Source of the DNA: an uncultured Prevotella sp.
GTDB taxonomy: Bacteria > Bacteroidota > Bacteroidia > Bacteroidales > Bacteroidaceae
NCBI GenBank assembly: GCA_902798285.1
Contig: CADBVZ010000012.1
Span: 1-63,601, forward strand
DNA: 63,601 nt
Reading direction: 5' to 3'
This document shows, in pieces, positions 35,700 through 44,498 of this stretch. A program made the position numbers and the translations under genes. Within the stretch, counting starts at the first letter, position 1, and every line of letters begins with the position of its first letter. The notes below the pieces were generated by a model. That model saw only the letters and a list, made by a program, of their open reading frames with translations, was not told the origin of the DNA and made no database searches.

Positions 35700-35726
35700 A
35701 CAAAGAAAAAGGTTATTTTCTCCATC

Positions 35727-35766
35727 CTGCGACAAGATCTAAGGGTATTCCAAAGTTCTGTCGCAG
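35727..35766. repeat. Inverted repeat in the gap after the Fic gene
   Basis: CTGCGACA (35727-35734) and TGTCGCAG (35759-35766) are exact reverse complements with a 24-nt loop. The 172-bp gap between the convergent Fic and barrel genes holds no convincing gene. Confidence 0.6.
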
Positions 35767-35871
35767 AATGGCGCGTGAGTCGCTCTTTTGCATCTACATA
35801 GGGCTCGCAGTGATGCGGGCCCCATGTGATTGTATAGAAAAATAGAAAGTTACCTACATTCCTAAACAAAG

Positions 35872-38079
35872 TCACGAATTTCCTTTCGATATTCCGCCAA
35901 CTACATCGTCATTTTCGATGCTATGCTCTGTCTTCTTAACGCTTGACTTCAGCGAGCCGAAGCGCCAATTGACTGAAATAGTGAAACAGCGTCCTCGATT
36001 CCATGACTGCTGATAATCACGATAGTTGCCATTAATAGTTTCTGCCACAGAAGGCAAGTATTTGTCGAAGGGAGAATTGGCCCCAAGCCTTACCGTTAGA
36101 CGATCGCCTTTCAAGAATGATCGTTGTAGTGAGGCATAATAGTTATACCAAGAATGCTGTATATAGTAGACGCCCGATGGACTATGTCCTATCTTACCGT
36201 TTACGCTCAGATAGAGGCGCAACTTCCAAGGCAGTTTCTGGGTGAGATGCACGTAGCCGATATCCGACCATCCATGAGTGCAATAGCCCAGATTGGGATT
36301 CTCATTATGCTCATAACGGAGGTTGTTGTTGATGATGAGAGTTGTACCATCGAAAGGCTTCCATTGCACATACTGCTCAACGGAGAAACGACGATAGCGC
36401 AGGATGTTGTCGTAAGTCGTATAGCGGACATCGCCCTTAGCCGTCTGTACGGAGCTAATGCCTCCAGATGAGAAGCTATAGGCTGGAGCGAACTGGAAAG
36501 TCAGCTTGGGCAGAATATAGGAATAGATGAGACTGAGGCGCTGAGTGTGCGAACTCTCTAGATTGGGATTACCCTGCGATACAACAGTTGGGGTTATGGA
36601 TGCTGCAGGGTTCAGGTAGGAGATGCCTGGGCGATTGATGCTGGTGGTATAGTTCAGTTTCAAGGATTGGGCATCCGTCAGTTGATACTTCAGTGTGGCC
36701 TGTGGTACCCAGTCGCCCAAGTGTTTATCAAACGATTCGCCTTTGCCATCAGGATAACTGCCCTGCATAAAGCTATACTCATAGCGCAATCCTGCACGAG
36801 CCGACCATTTGTTCCGCTTGTAGATATAGTCGGCATAGCCTGCCAGCACTCGGGTGGTATGCTGAAACTCATTGCTGGTCAGCATATCTGTATCATAAAA
36901 GTCTTGGGTGTTATGGCTGTTATTATTGCGATCGATATATTTGGCGCCAATCTCCAACTGGTGACCTTTGCCCAGAGGTCTGAGCCAATCGGCCTGAAAC
37001 GTATGCTCTGTAAAGCGTTCGCGCTCTTTCATCATGCTGCCACTATAGGGGAAGGGTACATTCATCAACTCTGTATAGGTATTCTCCTGATCGGTATGTT
37101 GACGCGTGAGGGCGAGCATGTAAGAGAGAGTGAGCCGCTCGCCCTTCCGTTGCGTCTTATGTTCATAGTCCAATCGTCCGTTCCATGAATGGTGCTGATA
37201 GCCTGGCATCCAGTAGTGGTTGTTGTAGCTATAGATGGGCTGATCATCATGTCCAAGCCAAGTAGAGCCATCGCCTTGCACATTCAACTTATAGAAGTAG
37301 CCACCAAATGAGGCGGAGATCAGGTTGAGCGAATCGATGTCGTAACTGGCATTCAGGTTGGTGTAGTGGATGTCACCTGGGTTAGAGCTCTCTGAATTTG
37401 AAAGCATCCGATTGCCTGTATTGAGATAGGTACGATCCACTTCCGTACGATTATAGGAGTCCTTATCCGTCATTTTGCTGAAGCCATAATCCACAGAGAG
37501 CAGCAACTTGCCCATCTGACCTGTGAGCGAGGTGTAGAAATTAGGATGGTTCAGCGAGGTATAGCTGGCAGAGACCACACCTGTCATGCCTTGCATCTTG
37601 GAACCATTGACCATCACGATATTCAGGATAGCATCTACGCCTTCTGCATCCTCGCGGGCTCCTGGATCAGTAATCACCTCGATGCGTTTCACCATCGTGG
37701 CAGGCATCGCCTTTAATACTTCCTTGGCGTTCTTCGTCAGACTGGGGTCCAGATGGCCGTTCTTATAAACTTTGAAACTGCTGTTGCCTTTTACGAGGAT
37801 GTTATCCTGTCCGTCTACTGTTACCATCGGTACCTTACGCAGCATATCGATCACAGTCTGCGTTTTCGATTCTTCATCGCTTTGTACATCGTAAGCGATG
37901 CGATCAATCTCCTGCTTGATGAGCTGCTTTTGTGCCTTGATGACAACTCCCTCCAACTCCTTGTTCCAAGTGATGGAATCGTTGCTCACGCTGGTAGAAT
38001 CCTTTTGCGTCTGGGCTGTAGCTATCCCTACTCTCGCTGCCAGAAACAGCGAGAGTAAAACAATCTTTTGATATTTCAT
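35872..38079 (-). CDS. Outer-membrane beta-barrel (TonB-receptor-like)
   Basis: 735 residues with a signal peptide (ending GIATAQ). A plug-like domain (about 45-160; DMLRKVPMVTVDGQDNILVKG) is followed by a barrel of the outer membrane protein beta-barrel family. The usual carboxypeptidase-regulatory domain is absent; a short linker leads into the plug. It is the last gene of a sigma-linked operon and follows the exported protein gene by seven bases. Substrate unknown. Confidence 0.82.
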   Translation of the reverse strand: MKYQKIVLLSLFLAARVGIATAQTQKDSTSVSNDSITWNKELEGVVIKAQKQLIKQEIDRIAYDVQSDEESKTQTVIDMLRKVPMVTVDGQDNILVKGNSSFKVYKNGHLDPSLTKNAKEVLKAMPATMVKRIEVITDPGAREDAEGVDAILNIVMVNGSKMQGMTGVVSASYTSLNHPNFYTSLTGQMGKLLLSVDYGFSKMTDKDSYNRTEVDRTYLNTGNRMLSNSESSNPGDIHYTNLNASYDIDSLNLISASFGGYFYKLNVQGDGSTWLGHDDQPIYSYNNHYWMPGYQHHSWNGRLDYEHKTQRKGERLTLSYMLALTRQHTDQENTYTELMNVPFPYSGSMMKERERFTEHTFQADWLRPLGKGHQLEIGAKYIDRNNNSHNTQDFYDTDMLTSNEFQHTTRVLAGYADYIYKRNKWSARAGLRYEYSFMQGSYPDGKGESFDKHLGDWVPQATLKYQLTDAQSLKLNYTTSINRPGISYLNPAASITPTVVSQGNPNLESSHTQRLSLIYSYILPKLTFQFAPAYSFSSGGISSVQTAKGDVRYTTYDNILRYRRFSVEQYVQWKPFDGTTLIINNNLRYEHNENPNLGYCTHGWSDIGYVHLTQKLPWKLRLYLSVNGKIGHSPSGVYYIQHSWYNYYASLQRSFLKGDRLTVRLGANSPFDKYLPSVAETINGNYRDYQQSWNRGRCFTISVNWRFGSLKSSVKKTEHSIENDDVVGGISKGNS

Positions 38080-38086
38080 AGGGGAT

Positions 38087-38980
38087 TTATTTCTTAAGTC
38101 GTTCGATGCTCATATCGAACAGCTCCTTGATGAAATCGTCGTTGGTTTTATTCTTTAGTTTCATAATCTCCTTGCTCACCATCTTTTTCTCTGCTTCGTC
38201 AAGACAATCGGCTTTCTTGCAGAGTTTATAGATGTTGGTGACATACTGGCTGGCAGCAGCACCCTCTGGTTTCTTCTGGAACAAGTTCTTGTAGATGCTG
38301 AACTCACTGAGCCATTGTTCTGCATGGCGATTGCTATTGGAAAACAGGGAATCACTATCGAATACAGTGCCATTTCCGAAAGGAAATCCATCACCGAAAT
38401 AGAATCCGTCTCCATCTATATTAATCTTATTACCCTTGATGCTGATTCTATGAGTTCTATTACCTCTGTATTTAGGCATCAGGGCATAAGTCTTAGCCAA
38501 TCGAGCCTGGATACTGTCGCCTCTGTCTGCCCATTCGAAGGCATAGGCATAACGATGTTTCTTCTCTGGATCGTCCTTATCAAGAAAACAAGCATAGATG
38601 AATTCAGAGCCCCTGATTCTGCCAACGGCAACAGATTGCGATCCGCCATCACCAACAGCCAAAGCTGTGTAATTATCGCCAACGTTCTTGCCAGACTTGA
38701 TTTGATAAGCTGGTTCCTTGTCTTTCTCGAACGACCACTGGGTATCTTTTACAAGCTGTTTAAAAGACTTGTCGTTGGGCATCATGATGTCATATACGTC
38801 TGCCTGCGCCTCTTTTTTATCCGTTTCAGGGTTGCGATCCAAGTAGTGGTTTTGTGACGTCACTTTCACTCGACCATCATTCACTATACAATCAAACATC
38901 TTTTGAATACTCTGCTGCGCCATCAGGGCTGAAGGCGATGCCATCAGCATGGCTACTAAGATAATAACTTTACTCTTCAT
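38087..38980 (-). CDS. Exported protein, function unknown
   Basis: 297 residues from ATG 38980 (signal peptide ending ALMAQQ); an ATG two codons upstream is possible. The N-terminal third (SIQKMFDCIVNDGRVKVTSQ) faintly resembles Bacteroides DUF5024/DUF4252 exported proteins, but I am not certain. It overlaps the putative anti-sigma gene by 11 bases and precedes the barrel, so it is part of the ECF operon and likely acts in the periplasm. Confidence 0.65.
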   Translation of the reverse strand: MKSKVIILVAMLMASPSALMAQQSIQKMFDCIVNDGRVKVTSQNHYLDRNPETDKKEAQADVYDIMMPNDKSFKQLVKDTQWSFEKDKEPAYQIKSGKNVGDNYTALAVGDGGSQSVAVGRIRGSEFIYACFLDKDDPEKKHRYAYAFEWADRGDSIQARLAKTYALMPKYRGNRTHRISIKGNKINIDGDGFYFGDGFPFGNGTVFDSDSLFSNSNRHAEQWLSEFSIYKNLFQKKPEGAAASQYVTNIYKLCKKADCLDEAEKKMVSKEIMKLKNKTNDDFIKELFDMSIERLKK

Positions 38981-39578
38981 ATGCAATTAATTCATTTTGT
39001 TCGTTAATATAAATTATGGTACCATCTTCTTGTATTACAGGGATATAGCCATAGGCAGCCAATTGGGCCTCGACCAACTCCTGTTGGCATTGCGCCATTT
39101 GCTGTTCTGCCTCCTGAAGTTCCTGCGCCATCAGGCCATAAGCCTTATCGATGTCGTGGATAGTGGGCTCCGTCTTACGGAGTCTGCGCTTTTTGGTTTG
39201 GATAGGCAGTATTTGCTCTATGGGTTTAGGGGCTGAATCAGGCAATGCCTCAACAGGAACCTGTGTTGATGTGGTATCAGCCTCTGCTACTAACTGATTA
39301 GTGCCATCTTCTTGATGGGCAGATGGGATAGCAATGTACAGAATTCCAGCCATAATGGCTGCTGCCACGCTCCACCCTATCCATCGTCTATTGGTCCTAG
39401 GCTGAGGCTTCATTGCCTCGATCTCCTGGAAAAGTAGGCGATAGTCCTCCCACTCCTGAGGGATGTCTTCCCCTCGGAAGTACTCGTTCAGGATGTCCTC
39501 CTCTTCCAACGAAGAAGTGCCGTCCATATATTTGTCAAGCAGACTTTGGATATATGCCTTCGTGTACTGTATCATCAT
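38970..39578 (-). CDS. Single-span membrane protein, putative anti-sigma factor
   Basis: 202 residues from ATG 39578, overlapping the sigma stop by four bases. A cytoplasmic N-terminus of about 70 residues (LLDKYMDGTSSLEEEDILNE, an anti-sigma-like start), one span (about 75-92) and a periplasmic Gln-rich coiled coil (about 140-175). Position directly after an ECF sigma gene supports an anti-sigma role. It has no FecR or DUF4974 domain, unlike the 5266-5913 protein. Confidence 0.7.
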   Translation of the reverse strand: MMIQYTKAYIQSLLDKYMDGTSSLEEEDILNEYFRGEDIPQEWEDYRLLFQEIEAMKPQPRTNRRWIGWSVAAAIMAGILYIAIPSAHQEDGTNQLVAEADTTSTQVPVEALPDSAPKPIEQILPIQTKKRRLRKTEPTIHDIDKAYGLMAQELQEAEQQMAQCQQELVEAQLAAYGYIPVIQEDGTIIYINEQNELIAYEE

Positions 39579-40066
39579 TTATTTCTCCTTTTGATTTCTT
39601 CTAATAATGTTCGTCGTGCCCTTGCAAGTAGCGTACTGACAGAGGTAATTTCGATGCCTAATAGTGTGGCTATTTCCTCGTGACTTTTTCGCTCCACCTG
39701 TCGCATATATAATAAGGTACGTTGGGTGGTGGGCAGTTGCTGGAGCTTTGCTGAGAGCCATTCGTCGTTTTCCTTGTTTTCCAGTTCTTCATGCGGACTG
39801 GTATTAAGGCTTACCACTATGGCTTCGTCAAGCGTTTCTGAAGGTTTTCGTCGCTGGTGGTTCCTCAGTAGGTGTTTCGCCATCAGAGCCACAATGGCCT
39901 CTATCGAACGATATTGCTCCAATTCATCGTGCATCTGCCAAAGGCGGAGCATCACATCCTGAGCGATGTCTTCTGCCTCATCCTTGCCCGCTCCGTAGTG
40001 TAGGCTCACCTCGAGAGCTTTCTCTCGCCACGAGCGGGCATTCAGTTCAAATGCACTTTTATCCAT
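39575..40066 (-). CDS. ECF RNA polymerase sigma factor
   Basis: 163 residues from ATG 40066. Region 2 is at about 10-75 (DEAEDIAQDVMLRLWQM) and region 4 at about 105-155 (RKSHEEIATLLGIEITSVST). It is the first gene of the operon that continues with the putative anti-sigma, the exported protein and the barrel. Confidence 0.88.
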   Translation of the reverse strand: MDKSAFELNARSWREKALEVSLHYGAGKDEAEDIAQDVMLRLWQMHDELEQYRSIEAIVALMAKHLLRNHQRRKPSETLDEAIVVSLNTSPHEELENKENDEWLSAKLQQLPTTQRTLLYMRQVERKSHEEIATLLGIEITSVSTLLARARRTLLEEIKRRNK

Positions 40067-40139
40067 TTATTCTTGCTTTACATCTATTAGACACACGAAA
40101 CCTTGGAAACCAAACTCACTTTAGCATAACTTAACATCT

Positions 40140-40682
40140 TTACCACACTTTCCACTTATCGATCTCTTCTTTCAGACGCTTTACGGCTTGTTCGCAATCC
40201 TCTGGGTAGGCAAGGGTTTGTACGAACCAGAGTTTACGATGCATGACGAACTTGGCATAGAAGCGACGACCACTGATGGCTTCACTATCTGTATGGAGTG
40301 TGCCTGAGAGGATGAAATAATCAGGGCCTTTCTGTTGGTGGGTGGCATGAAGCTCTGTGGCATATTTCGCCATCGCCTGTTCTATGGTGAGGCTGTCGGC
40401 ATTGGGCTCTACGAAGGTGGTCTGCACCAGCTCAGTACTATCCTGCCAGAAGCTGAAACGACTACTACCTTTATCTAATAAAGAATCGGGCGTCTGTTCG
40501 AAGAAAGCAGGATAGCGCACCACGTAATCATAGTCGTCATCGTGGTACTTCTTCATCTTGGTAAGTCTCATGGCCTTCTCCAGCTTCTGAGGCAATGGGG
40601 TATTATCTTCCTTTACATGAACAGATACGTATGTCATAACTGCTATGAAAACCAACATGGAAAGAAATAGAAACCTCTTCAT
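40140..40682 (-). CDS. Exported or membrane-anchored protein, function unknown
   Basis: 180 residues from ATG 40682, which starts the signal/anchor MKRFLFLSMLVFIAVMTYVS; the longer frame passes through the promoter and is rejected. The mature domain is alpha/beta with a VVRYPAFFEQTPDSL segment and ends in a helical EQAVKRLKEEIDKWK. I do not recognise the family; a PsbP/MOG1-like fold is one possibility. Its promoter carries 11-bp-spaced repeats, and the gene directly upstream encodes a winged-helix regulator. Confidence 0.65.
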   Translation of the reverse strand: MKRFLFLSMLVFIAVMTYVSVHVKEDNTPLPQKLEKAMRLTKMKKYHDDDYDYVVRYPAFFEQTPDSLLDKGSSRFSFWQDSTELVQTTFVEPNADSLTIEQAMAKYATELHATHQQKGPDYFILSGTLHTDSEAISGRRFYAKFVMHRKLWFVQTLAYPEDCEQAVKRLKEEIDKWKVW

Positions 40683-40700
40683 ACGTTTACGTTTTTGATG

Positions 40701-40768
40701 CAAAGGTATGAAGAGATTCCATATGATGCAAATATATTGCCTGACATTTGTCTGACAATCATCTGACA
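40701..40768 (-). promoter_or_regulatory. Promoter with three 11-bp-spaced direct repeats
   Basis: On the minus strand: -7 TACCTTTG (40701-40708), a 20-bp spacer, and -33 TTTG (40729-40732). Upstream, CTGACA (TGTCAG on the minus strand) occurs at 40741, 40752 and 40763, exactly 11 bp apart. This is the geometry of OmpR/PhoB-family operators and the right place for activation. Confidence 0.75.
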
Positions 40769-40852
40769 GAGTGCTATCTACTTGACTTTCAGTCGAATTC
40801 CGTCGCGACTCGGCATAGTTCAAGCAAGCTTGGCTCTGCACTCGCTGCTCCG

Positions 40853-41542
40853 TCATTTGACTTTCAACTCATAGGCTTTACCCCTATCCACCTCTATCTT
40901 GAGATTGGAATGGCTCTCAATGATAGGTTTCAGTCTTCGGATGAGGGTGTAAAGCGTCTCACTGGCATCATCTTTCTTAGGCCAGAGGGTGTCGCAGATC
41001 TCTGCCTTGGAGAGCATATAATGAGGAGAGTGGAAGAACATTTCCATCAGTTGTTGCTGCATGGGCGTAAGTTTTACATATTCACCTTTTGCATTGAAGA
41101 ACCGGCTTTCTGATTCAGAATAACGTAAGTTTCCATATTGCAGCATTCCTGTAAGCAAAGGCATTTCTTTCCTTCGTTGGAAGAAACAGAAAGTAGCCCA
41201 AAGCATCGCCAACATCCATAGGGCTAATGCAGGGCGTTGTTCAGACATCGAGAAAATGGTGGCTGCCGAACATCTGGCTTCACAACAGAATCCTTTCTGC
41301 TTGGTATCTACTGCCAACAGAGCTTGCCCTCGCAACTCTTCAAGTTGCAGATAACTATTGAATACCTTTATGGTATCAGCATTGATCACGTCGCTCTGCT
41401 GCTCATCAAGAGCCAGGGTCAGAGCCTGGCTCATGTCATCCTCTACAAGCCGTTCTGTAGCACGATAGCTATGGAAACTTGTCATGCCCGATGCTGCTAT
41501 CAACACCAAGAGTACTAGGACTGCATACTTCTGTTTCATCAT
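40853..41542 (-). CDS. ToxR-like membrane-anchored winged-helix regulator
   Basis: 229 residues from ATG 41542 (ATG 41539 also possible). An N-terminal span (YAVLVLLVLIAASGMTSF), a periplasmic loop of about 70 residues containing Cys pairs (GFCCEARCSA), and a second span (ALWMLAMLWATFCFF). A cytoplasmic OmpR-type winged helix follows at about 140-229 (LTPMQQQLMEMFFHSPHYML; SETLYTLIRRLKPIIE). The membrane link resembles ToxR/CadC in mirror order, with DNA-binding at the C-terminus. It likely controls the adjacent exported-protein gene through the CTGACA repeats. Confidence 0.8.
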   Translation of the reverse strand: MMKQKYAVLVLLVLIAASGMTSFHSYRATERLVEDDMSQALTLALDEQQSDVINADTIKVFNSYLQLEELRGQALLAVDTKQKGFCCEARCSAATIFSMSEQRPALALWMLAMLWATFCFFQRRKEMPLLTGMLQYGNLRYSESESRFFNAKGEYVKLTPMQQQLMEMFFHSPHYMLSKAEICDTLWPKKDDASETLYTLIRRLKPIIESHSNLKIEVDRGKAYELKVK

Positions 41543-41687
41543 TTTTTGTTGGCTATAGGTCACTTTTGCCTGCAAATTTACACAATTCTTTCGAAACCTT
41601 TTCTATTGTTAGGATATGATACCAATCTTTAACGCTTAGTAATGATTGTGAGCAGTACGAGTATTGAAAAAAGAAATATGAGAAATG

Positions 41688-41715
41688 AAAATCCCCAACC
41701 AGATGGCTGGGGATT
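41688..41715 (-). terminator. Terminator of the mrp gene
   Basis: AAATCCCCA (41688-41696) pairs with TGGGGATTT (41707-41715), followed on the minus strand by a T-rich stretch. Confidence 0.75.
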
Positions 41716-41736
41716 TCTTGTATTTCTAGATCTCGA

Positions 41737-42852
41737 TTATTGTCCTACGATCTTTGTTTTGGGCTGCTCTTTGTTGCGGCGGTTGACGACGGTGACTACT
41801 GCCTGGGCCAGATTGATGAAGGCGAGGCCGGTGGCGGAGTCGCTATTAAGGGCCGCGGGCGTGCCTTGGTCGCCGTTGTCGCAGATGCTCTGAACGAGGG
41901 GGATCTGTGCCAGCAGGGGCACGTTCATCTCCTCGGCAAGGCGCTTGCAACCTTCCTTTCCAAAGATGTAATACTTGTTCTCGGGAAGCTCGGCGGGAGT
42001 GAACCACGCCATGTTCTCAATCAATCCCAAGATGGGCACGTTGACCTTCTCGTTGCGATACATATCGATACCTTTACGGGCATCGGCAAGGGCTACCTGT
42101 TGAGGGGTAGACACGATGACGGCACCTGTAATGGGGAGCGTCTGAAGCAACGTGAGATGGATATCACTGGTGCCCGGAGGGGTGTCGAGGATGAAGTAAT
42201 CTAATTCGCCCCAATCGGCATCGGCGATGAGCTGTTTGAGGGCGCTCGTTGCCATACCGCCACGCCACAGGGTAGCGGTATCGGGCGATACGAAGAAACC
42301 GATGGAAAGCAGCTTGACGCCGTATTTCTCGACGGGCACGATGAGATCGCGGCCATCCTTCTTTACGGCATAGGGGCGCTCGTCCTCCACATCGAACATC
42401 TTGGGCATGGAGGGACCGAAAATATCGGTATCGAGCAGGCCTACGCTGTAGCCGAGACGCGCGAGGGCGATGGCGAGATTGGCAGAGACGGTGCTCTTGC
42501 CTACGCCACCCTTGCCAGAGCTCACGGCGATGATATTCTTAACGCCGGGGAGCATCTGACCCACCTCGGGACGGGGAGCGGTCTTAAACTCGGTCTCGAT
42601 CGTTACCTCTACATCCTTGCCACAATGGTACTTGATGGCTGCCTCGGCGGCCTTCACCGTGGACTTGAGGAACGGATCGGTATCGCGCGAAAACAGCAGC
42701 ACTACCTTAACCTTCCAAGGCTCGCCTGGATTCTGAGGTGCTGCAACGGCCGGCGTATCGGCCAGCATATTACTTTCTACTAGACTCTTCTTCGTGCCGG
42801 CATACGTCACCGTGGCCAGCGCATCGATAATCAATTGGGGATATAATGTCAT
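41737..42852 (-). CDS. mrp: Mrp/NBP35-type iron-sulfur cluster carrier ATPase
   Basis: 371 residues. The N-terminal part (about 1-95) is a diverged DUF59/MIP18-like domain. The P-loop is SSGKGGVGKST (about 110-120), followed by the DTDIFGPS and DTPPGTSD motifs of the ParA/Mrp family. The usual CxxC cluster-binding pair of Mrp is missing; the corresponding stretch reads WFTPAELPENKYY. The role in Fe-S cluster transfer is taken from the family. Confidence 0.85.
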   Translation of the reverse strand: MTLYPQLIIDALATVTYAGTKKSLVESNMLADTPAVAAPQNPGEPWKVKVVLLFSRDTDPFLKSTVKAAEAAIKYHCGKDVEVTIETEFKTAPRPEVGQMLPGVKNIIAVSSGKGGVGKSTVSANLAIALARLGYSVGLLDTDIFGPSMPKMFDVEDERPYAVKKDGRDLIVPVEKYGVKLLSIGFFVSPDTATLWRGGMATSALKQLIADADWGELDYFILDTPPGTSDIHLTLLQTLPITGAVIVSTPQQVALADARKGIDMYRNEKVNVPILGLIENMAWFTPAELPENKYYIFGKEGCKRLAEEMNVPLLAQIPLVQSICDNGDQGTPAALNSDSATGLAFINLAQAVVTVVNRRNKEQPKTKIVGQ

Positions 42853-42882
42853 TTAAAAATTTAGAATTCAGAATTTAGAGAA

Positions 42883-44481
42883 TTACTTGTTTTCTTTCAC
42901 GCCGTTAACCTTGGCCCACTTCTTATCGATAGCATAAACCTGCTTGCTACCCTTTGGGATGAGGATGACGGCATTTGTTTTCTTAAAGGTGTCGCCGCTG
43001 ATGGAGGGAGGTGCCGGAGAGCCAATGGTGATGGTCTGGCAAGCGGTGCACTCCTGGAAGGCTGAACCACCAAGTTCCTTGATAGTTACAGGAAGATCGA
43101 TGGTAGTAATCTGACTGCAACCCTTGAAGGCATCGCCACCGATGGACTTGAGGCCGTTGGCGAAGTTAAGACTCTGCAGAGACTGGCACTTCTCGAAGGC
43201 GGCATCCTCGATGGTCTTGAGCGATGCGGGCCAGTTGATATCGGAGAGCAGGGTGCAACCCTTGAAGGCGTTGCGGCCGATGCGCTTCACGCTGTTAGGC
43301 AACTGAATCTTCTGAAGACTGACGCAACCCATGAACACGTCGGTCTCAATCTCGTCGAGGAAATTCTCGGCGATGACGGTCTGCAGACTAGAGCAATCCT
43401 CGAAGGCATGGTCGCCCAGGCTCTTCAGCACCTTAGGCAGGATAGCCTCTTTAAGGCTGGCGCACTTCTGGAAAGCGTAGTCGTTAATCTTGGTGCAAGA
43501 TACGGGGAACTCGAAGTTGGCGAGCGACTTACAACCCTCGAAGGCGTGGCTGCTGATGGTCTTCACCGAGCCGGGGAGCGTAACGCTCACGAGATCGGAA
43601 CAACCCTTGAAGGCGGCTGTATTCACATCGGTAAGCGAACCCTGCATCTTGACGCTCTTCAGCGATGTGCAATTGCTGAAGGCTATCATGCCGAGGCTTG
43701 AGATACGATCGAACGAAGCACTCTTCAGACTCTTACAATCGGTGAAGGCATTGGCGCCCACCTTCTCAACAGAGGCCATATCAACGGATTCGAGATTATC
43801 GCAGCCGTAGAACACGGAGGTCTCGATTTCAGTCACTGAAGCGGGGAGCGACAGACTCTCAAGGCTCTTACAATTCTTGAAGGCTGAGCCACCAAGAATC
43901 TTGACACCCTTAGGAATATTGACCGACTTAAGGGCATTACAGCCGTTGAACAGTTGGGGAGCGATGGCGGTAAGTCCATCGGGCAGTTGCATCGTGGTGA
44001 TGCTCTTGCAATCCTCGAAAGCCTCGTTGGCTATCGTCTTCACACCCGAAGGAATGATGATCTCGGGCAGACTCTCGCAAGTCTGGAAGGCTTCCTTACC
44101 AATAGATTTCAATCCAGAGGGGAGAACCACCTTCTTTAGCGCCTTGGCACCAGCGAACATGCCAGCGGGCAACTCATCAGCCTGCGTTTTGATGGCGCCT
44201 TTGATGTTGCTCTCGATGATGGTGACGCCTGCGAGGTCAACGCTGTTGACGAGGCACTCATCGGGATTCTTAGCCTTGGTGCGTGTCACAATCTGCTGAA
44301 GCAGCTTGAGATCGGCACCATTCAGAGGGCCGCTGATCTTGAAATCGGAGATCTTGAAACGCTGATCATCAGCGATCTTGGTTGCTAACTGGCCTGCGGA
44401 GTCGAGTTTGACATCGAGGCTGTTCTGTGCCATGGCCAGCATAGGGAGCGCTGCCATGAGGAGTGCAAATACTTTTTTCAT
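42883..44481 (-). CDS. BspA-type leucine-rich repeat protein
   Basis: 532 residues with a signal peptide (ending AMAQ). From about residue 110 it consists of some fifteen LRR_5 units of about 23 residues, with the pattern AF..C.SL..I.LP. Such BspA-like proteins of Prevotella and Tannerella are surface adhesins or binding proteins, but here no sorting domain is visible at the C-terminus. It may be a periplasmic or secreted protein. Low-complexity spacers flank the gene. Confidence 0.85.
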   Translation of the reverse strand: MKKVFALLMAALPMLAMAQNSLDVKLDSAGQLATKIADDQRFKISDFKISGPLNGADLKLLQQIVTRTKAKNPDECLVNSVDLAGVTIIESNIKGAIKTQADELPAGMFAGAKALKKVVLPSGLKSIGKEAFQTCESLPEIIIPSGVKTIANEAFEDCKSITTMQLPDGLTAIAPQLFNGCNALKSVNIPKGVKILGGSAFKNCKSLESLSLPASVTEIETSVFYGCDNLESVDMASVEKVGANAFTDCKSLKSASFDRISSLGMIAFSNCTSLKSVKMQGSLTDVNTAAFKGCSDLVSVTLPGSVKTISSHAFEGCKSLANFEFPVSCTKINDYAFQKCASLKEAILPKVLKSLGDHAFEDCSSLQTVIAENFLDEIETDVFMGCVSLQKIQLPNSVKRIGRNAFKGCTLLSDINWPASLKTIEDAAFEKCQSLQSLNFANGLKSIGGDAFKGCSQITTIDLPVTIKELGGSAFQECTACQTITIGSPAPPSISGDTFKKTNAVILIPKGSKQVYAIDKKWAKVNGVKENK

Positions 44482-44498
44482 AATCGTATGATTTTTAA

